From: Symbiodinium natans
Taxonomy: Eukaryota > Sar > Dinophyceae > Suessiales > Symbiodiniaceae
Direction of reading: 5' to 3'
DNA length: 64,000 bases
Assembly: GCA_905221605.1 (NCBI GenBank)
Contig: CAJNDS010002581.1
Coordinates: forward strand, 226,501 to 290,500
Shown: piece after piece, positions 33,735 through 45,668 of the stretch
Layout: each line of letters begins with the position of its first letter
How positions within the stretch are numbered: the stretch's first letter is position 1
Made by a program: the position numbers and the translations under genes
Notes under the pieces: model-generated
What the model saw: the letters and a program-made list of their open reading frames with translations, nothing else
Databases searched by the model: none
Told to the model about the DNA's origin: nothing

Positions 33735-35562
33735 CTAGTCACTACTGGCCAGCCCCTTCATGCGTCCGCCGACGCCGGCTGTCGTGATCCGAATCGGGTA
33801 GTGGGCGAGCACGGCGACGTAGTTTCCCCCCTCTGGTAATTGGCGACCGCGTTGATGTAGTGGGGGAGTTGTCCGGTGATGGATATTCTTCTGTGGGCTC
33901 CCTCTCTTCGTGCTGGTAGTGCAACTCGTGCAAGTGGTGCGTGGGTGCATGTTGTGCTGGTGCGTGAGGTGGAAGGTGGTGTGTGAGGGGGGGGGCCTCC
34001 CATGGGATGGTGTCAGGGGTACAGGTGCTGGTTCTCCCGGGCTGGCTGTGGTCTCTCCCGCCTGTGTGTCGAGTAAGACTATGCCCTCCCCCCATTGCAT
34101 TGCCAGCCACCCATCAATGGCACTGAGGGCTTGTGCTGCCAGCTTGGCCTCCTCTTGTACCAGGAACGGGGTCAGCTGCGCGAGTATGCGTCTCGCTGTC
34201 GTGATAGGGCTTGCTGATCCCCCCTGAGGTCTGTCGTGGTTGCTTTCTGTGCCCCCTGCCTGGAGCCCTATGACGTCTGCGGGGTGTGTGTGGATGTGGT
34301 TCGGTAAGTTGGCGGTGGGGTCGTCAGTGGGGTGGTCAGGGTTTGCTGGGTCTGCGAAAGTGGTGGGCTGCGACCATTGCGGTGCCTCCAGTATTACAGC
34401 ATGGGCTTCCTGGGCTTGGTGCAAGTGGGTGAGGATTTCCCTTAGCTGTTGTTGTAACCGGTGTTGTTCCTGCCTGTCCCCCTCTGTGGCCAAGGGGTTT
34501 GTTTGGTGGGCTCGGTGGAGTTGTGAGAGCAGCTGCACGGAGAGTGTGAGGCTGGCTTCTGCTGCTGCTTCTCCCGCCATTTTTGCCAATCCTTCACCCG
34601 TTTGACCTGGTCCATACGTGTAGCCCCCCTCTGTATGAGCTCAGCTGTTGTGGCCAATGTCTGTGTGATATGGTGCGCTGGCCAGTGGTGGTGGTGCTGG
34701 AGAAGCGGCTTGGTGGGTCTGCTTGCGCGGGGTCAGTGGATGGGGGGTTCGATTGTGCCTGCAGCGTCCACCCGTATTGGTTTGTGTCGGCTCTCCACCA
34801 TGGGGTTGTGTGCCACCCTCCTCCTTGCCACCACTGGTGATGGCCATAGTCGCTGCTCCACGGGTGCCATCGCCAGTCCCAGGTTTGCGTGTATCGCCGG
34901 TTGCTCTGCCATGTGCCTGCTTGGGTGTTTGGAGGCTGGGGCTCGCTGTTGTCATGAGGGTCGGCTGGTGGTGGGGGGGGTGGCGAGCTGTATCGTTTTC
35001 TGGTGGGTGGCTCGTCTGCGGGTGGTGGAGGTGGTCTTGTGTGTATTGGCTGCTGCGCGTGCGGTGTGTGCGGTGGTGGTGGTGGACGTGGCGACTGGGG
35101 GGCTTGATTGTGTTGTGTATGGTGTTGGTGGTGGGAGGCTTCTGCTCGGTGCCTGGCGGCTCGTTTTTTCCTCTCTGCTCTATGTTCCTCCAGGACGTCT
35201 GTTGGGAAGAAGTGTGTTGCTGTTGCAACCAGGGTGTGGAGGTGGTTGGCGGCTAACCGGCCTGTGCTGAGCCACAGCTGTGCTTCTTGTTGGTTCATGC
35301 CGGGGAGGGGGGGGGTCCCTGACGGGGGCGGGATAATGCTGACCTCTGGGGTTGTTGGGTGGTCCCACGAGTTGTAGGGCCATTCATCTACGCTGCTGTC
35401 AATGGTCTGGGTGCCCCCCTCCTCCACCAGGTCTGCGTGTTCTGCCCATGCATCGAGGAGTGTGTACTGGTAGGTGATGGCTTGGTGAAGGAGGTCGCTC
35501 CATGGGACTGTGACCGCCTCTGTGCCTGCTGTGTTGGGGGAAGGATCATGGAGTGGGGGACT
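33735..35562 (-). pseudogene. Gag-like low-complexity frames between TTTC tracts
   Basis: Two overlapping long minus-strand frames. The upstream one (about 35562 to 34594, open from just after a TAA, first Met inside at about 35295) reads PWSDLLHQAITYQYTLLDAW, LDAWAEHADLVEEGG, NQQEAQLWLSTGRLAANHL, then a Pro/His-rich region and a Trp-rich stretch (WHPWSSDYGHHQWW). The next frame (34589-33735) reads SVQLLSQLHRAHQTN, QQLREILTHLHQAQEA and ARRILAQLTPFLVQEEAK. They are in different frames, and the helix-like LIQRGATRMDQVKRVKDWQK lies in a third frame at 34642-34570, so at least one frameshift or intron is needed. No protease, reverse transcriptase or zinc knuckle was seen. This may be a decayed retroelement capsid-like gene or a host gene with unusual composition. 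Confidence 0.35.
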
Positions 35563-35815
35563 TTATTTCTCTCTTTCTTTCTTTCTTTCTCTTTTTCTTT
35601 CTTTATTTCTGTCTTGATTTCCTTTCTTTCGGCCTTTCTTTCTTTAGTTCTTTCTTTCTTTCTGTCTTGCTTTCCTTTCTTTCTTTCTTTCCTTTCTTTC
35701 TTCCTTTCTTTCTTCCTTTCTTTCTTTCTTTCTTTCTGTCTTGCTTTCCTTTCTTTCTTCCTTTCTTTCTTTCTTTCTTTCTTTCTCTCTTTCTGTCTTT
35801 CTTTCTTGCTTAAAA
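35563..35815. repeat. TTTC microsatellite, right
   Basis: TTTC/CTTTCTTC repeats with interspersed TGTC units, directly joined to a poly-A run. Confidence 0.96.
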
Positions 35816-35820
35816 GACAG

Positions 35821-35868
<48 letters not shown>

Positions 35869-35892
35869 AGAAAAAAAAAACACAAAAAAATA
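35816..35892. repeat. Poly-A tract
   Basis: About 47 consecutive A after AAAAGACAG, then CAG and more A, ending in CACAAAAAAATACCC. The end resembles the A-rich end near 41430-41480, where a TTTC tract also leads into A-rich sequence and then ATACGATACCC. Confidence 0.95.
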
Positions 35893-35899
35893 CCCTACC

Positions 35900-38800
35900 C
35901 CATCCAGAGCAGCAAATTCGAGCCTGCTTGAGCAGGATCGAGCACCAATTTCCGGCAAGCATTGTGTGCTAGATTGCTACTGCTGCGGCTGCAACCACAT
36001 CGGCACGAGTTCTACTTCACGTAGTCTCGCGCATGAACAACCACAAAACAGCCAAAAAGGCGTCTCAGTCAAAGTGAAGATCCAGCCCCCGAAGCGGTCA
36101 GTACTAGAGGCCTTTTGGAAGAGACCGGCCGAACAGGTTTTGACTATGAGAGCTCCCGCAGAACCTGAACCATCCTCACTCGCCCTCGTTTTGGTTGTTC
36201 CGCCCCGGGGGGAATGGGGGGGGGGGGGTTCACTTAGACCAAAGACCTAGTGTCCCTCATCTCTGCCTTGGCTCATTGGCGTGGACGATTCCTGCCGTGC
36301 AGAGCATCGCTGAACCACCAACGAATCCAACGAATCCACGAGTTGGCAAGTGTTCAATCTGATTCTGCAGCCCGACTTCCACCCCATGTACACAAGTCGG
36401 AGAGACCCGCGCAGTTCTTTGCTCGCTTACTTGATTGACCTCGTCAGAAATACCGTCAGGGCTGCTCAAGACAAGGACGGTTACATCGAATGGCTTTGCG
36501 ATCCCATCAGCTTCCGAATTCTGGTAGTAATTGCAACTCCAGCAGCAGTTGTGCATCAACCAGTTTCCACAGTCTCTGCTCACTTTTATGACAACAGGTC
36601 CTCAGGTCCTCCAGGGGCGGTTCTACATGTGTGTCCTCTCACGCTGTCAGCCGCAAAAATTCTCTCGGTTCAGGCTGAACTGTCTTCTCAGCGGTAGCAC
36701 AGAATAAGAATCCAGCACCTCAGTCTCTTTCGGGTTCCCTCATCACATGTCTACGTTCTCTATTCAGAGCTGTCACTGTTGCTCAAAAACGGGGCCCAGT
36801 GGAAAACGATGAAACTGAAAAAACCTACCAAGGTTGGCGGTTGGCGAGTGTCACGAATTCCCCTGAATAGTCTCTACTGTGTTCAGCGCTATGTTGTCTG
36901 TTGTCCTGCGACCCTGGTGTCTCCCACGTCTAACTCTTGTAGAGTACCAGCTAAAATACAGGTATCACCTTCAGCTTCAGGAAGCAAATTGAGGCGAGTT
37001 GCACATGCTGCACTGAACACCGCAGTTGGTCAGGGTTTACATTTGCGACGAGGCACCCATCTGACAAAAAGCAGAAAGAAGCCGATATTGAGACGATCAA
37101 GTCAGGCCGATCGAGACAAGCAAAATTATACAGTCGATGCGCTAGTACTACCATGTCACGACGAATGCTGCAAAGGATCTGCAAGGGGTCATAACCGCTG
37201 ACGAACTAAGCTCTCTGCACTGATAGATCGGTGATACAGCCCAGTGCTCACACCTGCAAAGTCATGTGATGTCATGTCTGTGATGTCATGTGATGTCATG
37301 TTGCTCTCCACTGGCTTATAGCTCATGTTCCTCGCATTGAACTCCTTGGCCTGAGGGGGCGGAAGAGAAGGGGATGGCTGTGGAATTGGCAGACTTTGCC
37401 TTCACACACACGCTGAAAACAACTGAAAACTGCTACTCACCAAGGTGTGATAGATCGATTCCGTCCTCCTGCTTGCTAGCCACGACGTACGCCCATTCCT
37501 TCACGGCACAGGTAATATCTTTCTGTCATATGTGGCCTCACATCTACTTCACATAGTCTACTTGTACGTCTGTGCCTCATCAGTGATGCTGAAGTCTTTG
37601 TACCTCACGACAAGCAGTGGTCTGTACAGAAACCCTGATGGTCATCAGCATCCGGCGTTGCAAATTCGTTGACCTGAGCTGGTACGCTGGCATGCAATCC
37701 GACATCGCCGGCGAATCTTAGACTAACCTTTCGAGTTCATTATTCAGCCAGGAACGACTGGGTGCTGGCAACGTGGGATCCGGGCAGTCCCGCTCCAAGG
37801 ATCTGCATTTGTGAAGTGCAGAAAAAGTAAAGTGGCCTGCACGCAGCGTCCCGAGCAGACCATGCCCCTTCTTTCTCTCGTCTTTTTCGGGCCTCCTTTT
37901 CGCTCATCATTTCAAGCTTGGAGACACAGATCTGCACAAATGCTCTTCGAGAGATCCTGCGGCAGTACTTCCTAAAGAACATGCTGAAGCATGCTACAGA
38001 TATGCATCGTGGCTAGGCGTGAGCGCGACATGCGTTGTGTCCTGCTGCGAGGCTCCGAGCGTATGTTCACAATCCATTCAAGTGACATGGTTGTGCTTCA
38101 TTCGGCACTTTCGAGTGCCAGTGGCGAATTTGGCGTGCACAAATCACAAAGAGTATGAAAAAATCCTTTCAATCTAGGCGCTGGGCAGGTACGTTCTCAC
38201 AATGTCTTCATTGTCCGGGGCCTACACTTGCCGTCCCGCAGCCGGATGCCAAAACACACACCACCGAGGCCCAAATTCACCTTCTGTGACTGGTGGCGAG
38301 ATTTGGTAGCCGGTGGTGGCATTGGACGACGCAAATTGCTCCCACATAGCCCCGCATCCACAGAACCCACGTCCCTGCATGCCTTCACCTGATCACCTTC
38401 TCTCCCTACAACTACTGGCTGTGTTTGTCAACGTGGTCCTTCCAGTATCTGGGTCTGCACCGAACTCAAAAAGCCCGGCCCTTCGTCAGCACGGCATAGC
38501 AACATCGCAAGCGCATCCTCTGACTCTAGTTCGGTTGATTTTCTTAGGTCTTGGCGCCATGGACCCAAACGTGGAGACGACTTTCAGGCGAAACCTGTCA
38601 AGCTAGAACTGCAGGGCATGCCTCAGAAAGAATGCGAGCACGGTTCATCACCACGGTTGGCCTCTGGTACATCTGAAACTGGTCCAGGTTGCTGGAATCA
38701 CTGCTCGATGCCTCAACTCGTCTGTATCTATAGCATTCGCAGTGCACATAAAAAGCCCTGCAGAGAGTTTCCTCCTCAACACGTCTCAAAAGGAGACGCA

Positions 38801-39430
38801 GGCATGGAGGCGAGCCAAATGAGTGGATGACGTGGGGGCTCTACAGAAACAATCCCTCTGGACTCTGGACCTTATCTTCCCCACCCTCCACTTGCACCAT
38901 CGGGCGGGGAGATCCGGCAAGAGTTCCATGCCTGGGGCCCCTCAATAACTTGCTAGGGGAAGCAGCCGCAACAATAGCGGAAATCACATCAGCATGTCTC
39001 GCAAAAGGACGGTGAAGGCTCCTCCTCGGGCGTCTCCAGCATGGCCGAGAACTGGTCGCAGACGCCAGCGATGGCTCATAAGGACGTTTTGTCCCCGGTG
39101 ACAGCCGATGAGGATGGCCGGCTGTGAGGACTCCGCATGGCATCCGAGGCCACAAAAGGCTCTGTCAAAAGCCCCCTTGCGCCAGGGCCCCTTTACTCCC
39201 TGCTTGCTCCCTGGAGTGAGTGTCATGAGTGCCACAACCGTACTGGTCTTTCCTTTCCTTTCTGTTGTTTCGTCAACAAACACGTCACACTTTGTAGGCC
39301 CAGTGGCCCTGTTCCAGGCCCGACTGGGACAAAAGAACCAGAATTCCGGACTCCACCGAATTCCGACTATCGCGATGATCGCAGACGCTTGAGGGTTGAA
39401 GATTGCATCGAAGATTGTCCAAGGCCCTCT
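35900..39430. other. Gene-poor stretch
   Basis: No recognised gene. A plus-strand frame at 36350-36697 (SLLAYLIDLVRNTVRAAQ, KDGYIEWLCDP) has natural composition but no family or splice partners. A short CATGTGATGT repeat sits at 37262-37302. Confidence 0.35.
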
Positions 39431-39434
39431 TCAG

Positions 39435-39680
39435 GGCTGGGAGTCTGAGAGGGAGCGAGGATTTTTGTTTGTCAATTTTTCTGGTTGCTTTTTGTGCTTT
39501 TTCTTGTTTTTCCTTGCTTTTCTTATGGTTTTCTGAACATGCCCTCTGGTTCTGCCTGTCCTCCTCCTCTGGTTGGAATTCTTTTCTGTGTATTTTGCTG
39601 GTTTTTTTGGTGAGTTTTGCTGGTGTTCAGCTTCCGCAGGCCCCTCAGCGGTACCGCATGTCCGGAACCTGACCACATCT
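39435..39680. repeat. Dispersed A-rich repeat, copy 2
   Basis: Second copy of the 32215-32460 repeat in the same orientation, about 7.2 kb away. It has small indels in the T-rich parts and ends in the same CATGTCCGGAAC region. As with copy 1, an array of the GCAAACAC/G-run repeat begins soon after it. Confidence 0.85.
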
Positions 39681-39699
39681 AATAACCCTTGGGGTAGCA

Positions 39700-40420
39700 A
39701 TCCCCCCCCCCCAATTTGCAAACATGGTGCTCGCATGATGGGTTTGGACGGGATTCTTATTGTCTCAAAGCAAGCTTGCGCGCCTTCAAAAAGCCAGGGG
39801 GTTGGGGCCCCCCACCCATTTGCAAAGCGATGTTCGCAAAATGAGTTTTGGGAGCGATTCGTTGAACTAAACGCCCGCTTGCACACCGGGAATTCCCCCC
39901 CCCCATTTGCAGACACAATCTCGCAAGATGAGTTTTGCAAGGGATTGGTATGGCCTAGAAGCACGCTTGGGCGGCTTATAAAAAAGCGGGGGGGTTGGGC
40001 CCCCCCATTTGCAAACACAATAGTTTTCAAATGGGATTTGTTTGATCTAACAGCTAACAGCACTGCACGGTTTTAAAAAAGCGGGGTTTGGGGGGGGGGG
40101 GGGGGGGGGGCAAGGCAAGGGATTCGTATAACCTCAAAGCACGCTTGCACGGCTTTAAAGCAAGCGGGGGAGTGCGGAAGGGCAGCCCCCCCCCCCGCCC
40201 CGTTTGCAAGCACAATGCTCGCCCCCACATTTGCAAACGCAACGCTCGCATGATGAGGCTTCATATGGTCTCGAAGCAAGCTTGCAAGGCTTAAAAGCGG
40301 GGGGGGTTTGGGGGGGGGGGGGGCAGCCCCCCGCATTTGCAAACGCGATGCTAACAATGATGGGCTTGGAAGGGCCGGAGTGGTATATGGTCTTTACATG
40401 TCTTAAAGCAAGCTTGCGCA
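39700..40420. repeat. GCAAACAC/G-run repeat array 2 (diverged)
   Basis: Seven diverged boxes of the same family at about 39714, 39818, 39905, 40007, 40202, 40228 and 40335, each followed by parts of CAAGCTTGC(A/G)C and AAAGCGGGGG. G-runs are very long (for example about 40090-40110 and 40307-40322). More diverged than array 1, so probably older. Confidence 0.85.
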
Positions 40421-40589
40421 GCTGGACCGCAGGACCGGTCTCTCCTGACCAGGGGAACGCAGGACAATTGACCACGATCGCAGGATCAGAGAACCAGAGG
40501 ACCAGAGGACAAGCCAGACCTAAGAAAAGGGAAAAGACAGAGCCAGGCCTAGGCAAAACAACACCGGACCCCGGCTAGAGCCGGAATCC

Positions 40590-40770
40590 CTTACCTCAAA
40601 CACTCAAACCCTAAACCCTAATTACAAACCTAAATCCTTCGGGTTTACTACTGCCCGGCCGCTGTGCCGTTTGGCGTTTGGTGTATCCTCACAGGTTCCA
40701 CATACGGGTTTTGGGGGTCTAGGGTTCATGGTTTAAGGCGTAGGGTTTTTAGGGTCAACCAAGAACGTGC
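40590..40770. repeat. Degenerate CCCTAAA / TTTAGGG patch
   Basis: Contains CAAACCCTAAACCCTAATT on one side and GGTCTAGGGTTCATGG, GTAGGGTTTTTAGGG on the other, so both orientations of the telomere-like heptamer occur. Confidence 0.7.
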
Positions 40771-40789
40771 GAAGCGAGCGGAACCCTAA

Positions 40790-41420
40790 ACTCCTTCCAT
40801 CCTTCCTTGCTTCCTTCCTTTCTTTCTTTTTGTTGTTTTATGTATGTCGTTCTTTTTTCTGTTTTTTCTTGCTTTCTTGCTCTCTATATTTCTTTCTCTC
40901 GTTCTTTCTTTCTTTCTTCCTTTATTTCTTCCTCACTCCCTTCCTTTACGTATTTCTTTGCTTTTTTTTCTTTATTGCTGTCTTTCTTGCTTTCTTCCTT
41001 TATTCTTCTCTTGCTGTCGTTGTTTCTCTCTGTCTTTCTTGTGTTGTTCTTTATTCCTTTCTTTTTTCCTCCATTCCTGCCTTTCCTTTTTGCTTTCTCT
41101 CTTTCTTTATTTGTTGTACTTCTTTCTTTCTGTCTTTCTTTCTTTCTAGTCGTGCCTTTCTTTCTTTCTTGATTTTTTCTGTCTTTCTTTCTATTCCTGC
41201 CTTTCTTTCTTTCTATCTTTTTTTCTCTTCCTGCCTTTATTTCTTTCTTTCTTGCTGTCTTTCTTTCTATTCCTGCCTTTCTTTCTTTCCTTATTTTTTT
41301 CTTCCTCTTGCTTCCTTCCTTTCTTTCTTCCTCTTGCTTCCTTCCTTTCTTTCTTTCTTTGTTGCTTTCTTTATTTCTTCCTGTCTTCCTGCCTTCCTTC
41401 CTTTCTTTCGTGCCTTAAAT
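40790..41420. repeat. TTTC-rich imperfect microsatellite
   Basis: About 630 bp of imperfect TTTC/TTCC/CCTGCCTTTC repeats, followed by an A-rich segment with AACAGGAACAAACAC. Hydrophobic Leu/Phe/Ser frames across it are artefacts. Confidence 0.92.
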
Positions 41421-41920
41421 TTGAAAAAACAACAGGAACAAACACAAAAAAAAAACAGAAAAAACTCACAAAAAAAATACGATACCCGTCTGAGAGGGTT
41501 ACGGTTTTGCAGCTGTCTTGGGGTTCCCCAAGGTTGAAGAGTTGAAGACTTCAGTTGAGGTCTGCAAGCTTCTACGGTGTCGTGCTAGACAGCCATTCCG
41601 AGCACGCGCTTCCACAAAGGAGCGTCCTAGATGCCCTGAGCTGCTTGCTGTCAGGTCTTAGGTCGCTGCACGGCTCGGCGGTGTCTTGGACCGCCGATCG
41701 CCAGACATCCGAACTTCGCTCTCTGCCTAATTCTTGCACGTGCAATACAAGCAATGCAAGCAATGCAAGCAATGCAACTCATTCAATCGGAAGCCGAGGC
41801 TTTTTGGCTCCAACATACTCCAACCCTTTCATGGGCCTCCATGTGATGCTCTCATTGTCGAAGGGCCATGATGTGGGTGAATGGGTGAACCCTCTGAGTG
41901 CAACTCAGAAGAGGAAGCGA

Positions 41921-41970
41921 GCTCTGCACTGCTCTGCACTGCTCTGCACTGCTCTGCACTGCTCTGCACT
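41921..41970. repeat. Five perfect copies of a 10-bp unit
   Basis: GCTCTGCACT repeated five times without change. Confidence 0.98.
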
Positions 41971-42847
41971 GCTTCACACATCGCACTGTGAGTTGCCCTG
42001 AGCCTCTGTTGGCAAATGACTCGGTCCATGCTGTGATGCAGCAGCGGGTCTGAGAAGCAACAAGCTTGACAAATTCACAAGGTGTCCCTACAAGAACAGT
42101 GCAAGCACATTTGGGATCATGACGCTGTGCTGAGATCAACGTCCTGGAATGTCCTACGGAGGAGACGCCTGCTCTTAGGGAGGCCAACTCAAGCTATGCA
42201 CAACGCGCACTGCCACGCGGTTCACGGCACTGCACTGGAAAGCTTCTTGCTTTCTGCCGGTGCCCTGAATGAGTCTCTAGCATCCTTGTAGGAAGCGGAA
42301 AACAACTTGATGGTGCTTCTGCTGCACTGGAGAAGCTTCAGTTATCTTCAGTTGCCTGATGTGCCTGACCAGTAGATGAAGACTGCCAAGCTGACCTCAG
42401 TTTGCACACCCGCCTGAGCTTCCAGATGACTCCGTCCCTTTCAACCCCTTTCCGTCCCTCTCCATCTCGGACTCGCACACCAGCCAGCGCGGGTACCTCT
42501 TTCTAGAACATTCCTAGACATCCCACCATCACAAAGCACAATGTCCAGGGCACTGCAATGCGCAAGCACAGCTGTCCGCGGCTTGCAACAAGTGGAGTCG
42601 CCTGCGGGCATGGAAATGGAAGGCGCAATGAAGCACCGAGGAACCCCTTTTGAACTGAGAGCATGTCCTCCTCTTGCCCTGAGACCATGGGTTCCCTGGC
42701 AGAGTCGCCTGCAAGGGCACACACGCACACACTGAAGGCATTCAAGACTATTCAAGACTCAAGACATGCAAAGACACAAAGGCCCGCAAAGATTTGCTGG
42801 TGCTTGCCTTGGCCTTGGAGCATCGCCCAGGCCCAGGACAGGTCCTC

Positions 42848-42916
42848 CGCAGAGCAACGCGCAGAGCAACGCGCAGAGCAACGCACAGAGAACCGCGCAG
42901 AGAACCGCGCAGAGAG
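42848..42916. repeat. 12-bp minisatellite
   Basis: About five and a half copies of CAGAGCAACGCG with A/C variants. Just downstream, TCAAGTTG is repeated about four times (42957-42980). Confidence 0.92.
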
Positions 42917-42959
42917 CCTACACGGCGGCCGGTTTACGGCTCGCCAGGCTCGCAAGTTG

Positions 42960-44740
42960 TCAAGTTGTCAAGTTGTCAAGTGAGCCAAGGGAGAAAGGAA
43001 AATGCATGCTTGGCCCTTTCCTGGGGCGTGTCGATGAGCCGCTCCACGTATCCGGTTCGCATAGGCGCCCGGTAGCCTTCGGCTTCCGAGTCCTCGACTT
43101 GTCTGCGTTGTGACACCGTGGTCTCGTGTGCTGTTCTGAAATCCACGCATAGAATACCCGAGCATTTGCAAGAATTATCTCGTATACATCTGGACAGTCT
43201 GCACAGATTGCAGAAGCCTCAAGCTGCTGGTAGTGAGCCAGCTCGGCATCCTCTGCCTCATGGGGTGCGCGGCACAGAACGGCGCAAGTCCTGGCCTCTT
43301 CGGGGGCCCAGCCATCGAGTTGTCGGCAGACTGACCTGAAGCCGACTCGCGATGCTGAAAAAAAAGAAAGTGCAATGGTAAGCATGGTAACCTCCGTTCT
43401 GCGCTCACATATGCAGCATCCAGGCGCCTCGGAACTCTTGGAGAGGGTGGCTTCCTGGACCAAAGAATGCCCATCCACTGCCCGCTGCATCCGGTGGTGA
43501 TTTGCTTTGGCAAATTTGGCCTCCAGGATTGAGGTGTGCTGCGAGCTGCCGGGAGTATTCCTCAAGCACAGCACACCAGATTCAATACGCGTCGCAGTTC
43601 TGATAGGCAAGGTATCACACAATGTCCTCGTCAGCCTCCAGTTGCCTCAATCTCGCCTCGTTCACATGCAAAACAGAAGCAGGCAACAAACACAGGTCAC
43701 TGCCATCCACGCAAACCTCCTCCTCTTCCTTGGCAAACTGCTCTGCCTTACTGGCGACAGCTCGGAGTATCTCGTTTTATCGTCGTAAGATCATCATCAT
43801 CATCATCATCATCGGCTTTCGACTATTTTGGTAACTGTAGTAGCCGCTGCGCGAGGAGGCGAGAGTGCTTGGCTTTGATATCCAGCGCGCGCACAGCTGG
43901 CGCCGGGATGAACAAAGACTTTTATACGATCCCATGAACCACCTCAGCCTTTGAATTGGCATTCGGAGGAACCGCAAACTGGGCATTCTGAGATCCACAG
44001 CTTGACGGATGCTAGGCCCTGCCAGGCTCGACTTCAGCCTTGAGGCTTCCGGATACATTACTGGCAAGAAGAAACCTTGAGAAGGGAGTCGGGCGAGTCT
44101 CTGAGCATCCAATTCTTTACACACGCAAACCACTGCAGACAGTAACAGGCTGTCAAGTCCTGATATGGAGCATTGGAGTCGTACAGGTCGAACATGTCAT
44201 GGGCAGAGAGCTTTGGGACAAAGGAGGCACCGATGACAATTTTCAACAGCTCAGGCACCGACGAGCACAGCGTCCTGCTCCTCCTTTCATGCACACGGTC
44301 GGGCCTGTTTTACCATGCTTTTTGAAATCCTCCCACCCCCGACTTTGTCACTGTATGAGCCCTGAACCAGAAGAGCTTCTGAATCGAAATGACCTTCAAT
44401 TAGCGACGGTAGATGCTGGAATGTTGGGATTGCACTTGGAGTGCATTGTACAGCTGCCAGGCACGGAGGCTTTCCGATTCCGCTCCCTACAACTTCGCTG
44501 TCTTCTGACTGATGTGTCTGCAGCTGCAGTTCACCAGAGCAGCGCGAAACAAAATTGTCATTTGCAGCAGTGCCGACGGCCACGCCAGGTATTCTCTGTA
44601 CCTGTCCTGCTGCAGCAGCTCCCGTCGTCTCTGCTCTTCCGCCGCTTGCTCCTCCCGCTCTCGGAACCTGAGATCACAAGGAAGACATCCTTGAAGAAGC
44701 GACAAGCACGCGAGTCAAATCGGTTCACGTGATCCGACAT
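42960..44740 (-). CDS. Candidate multi-exon gene, unrecognised
   Basis: Minus-strand exon-like frames: about 44710-44590 (FREREEQAAEEQRRRELLQQ, an acidic/basic coiled-coil-like helix), 44290-44080 (VPELLKIVIGASFVPKLSAH followed by DMFDLYDSNAPYQDLT), 43610-43400 (LEAKFAKANHHRMQRAVDGH) and 43340-43130 (VCRQLDGWAPEEARTCAVLC, then CPDVYEIILANARVFYAWIS). The segment ELLKIVIGASFVP faintly recalls the end of DEAH-type helicases (LLKxVxxGAFYP), which is only a suggestion. A polypyrimidine tract at about 43352-43368 fits an acceptor. Joins are unresolved. Same strand as the other genes. Confidence 0.35.
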
Positions 44741-45668
44741 CAGCTCTGAGCGAATTACGCTTCAAGCTACATACCATTACATCATTCTTGCAGAGAGTGT
44801 GTAGAGAGTGCCTGTGAGCAAGATGTCGCCATGCGAAACACATGCGTGGGGGAGCGGACAACCACTGATTCCACCCGTCCCTGGTGCCTAAATTGAACGC
44901 ATAAATTGAAAATTGCATGTGCATTCCGGTTCTGGGATTTAAGGAGAAAGCGGAGTTCAGTGGATTTGAAGCCGTTTCTCTGAGGGTGGATAAGCTTCCC
45001 TTCCCGGATTCCCGCTTTGCCTCTGATGGTGCCTCTGCCGAACGTCGGCCAGCTCTTGCAGCGGATGAGCCTTCAAGACAGAGATTCCAGAGAGATTCTC
45101 TTGAGACATGCTTATCATCTGCTTATCTGCCTGAAAATGACGCATCGTTCAAATAGTTCTTCACATCACATGTTACTACGTCATGGTTCGGCAGATTTGA
45201 ACAGATGTAGACATGTTGGCCTGCGCATCTGAGTCAGTCGGGTCCGGGTCTGGTGCTGACATGGACCTTGAGGCACTGAAGGCTCATAAGGACCCATTTG
45301 CTGGTGGACGAAGACGCTGGTGGACGAAGACTGGGCTGCGTGCAGTGTCCCGCAACTGCTAATCCCGAATTGCAAGCAACGGCTTGAGGCAAAGAAGTAG
45401 CAATGCGCAGGGCAACAAGATTGCTTGCAAACAGGGCACCATGGGCAGGTAGCAGCGTCAGGTAACATCAGATCGCTTCTTTCTGGCCAATGACATGTTC
45501 GCTGGGCACCGCTTTGGATGCCAGGTGCGAAACAAAGAATCACGGACAGCTAGAGTTGATTTTGATATGATATGAGTATCTTTAGTCACCGGCATGCCTG
45601 CACAATTCTCCCTTGCTTCTTTCGTCTTTCGTCTTTTGTGATTCGGCACCTACAGTGCGGCAGCCTGG

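Noticed and set aside
36350-36697. Plus-strand gene candidate
   Set aside because: Composition is natural, but there is no recognisable motif, no supporting splice signals and the strand is opposite to all supported genes.
40767-41537. 256-codon hydrophobic plus-strand frame
   Set aside because: Read from an imperfect TTTC tract; no membrane-protein features beyond the repeated Phe/Leu/Ser composition.
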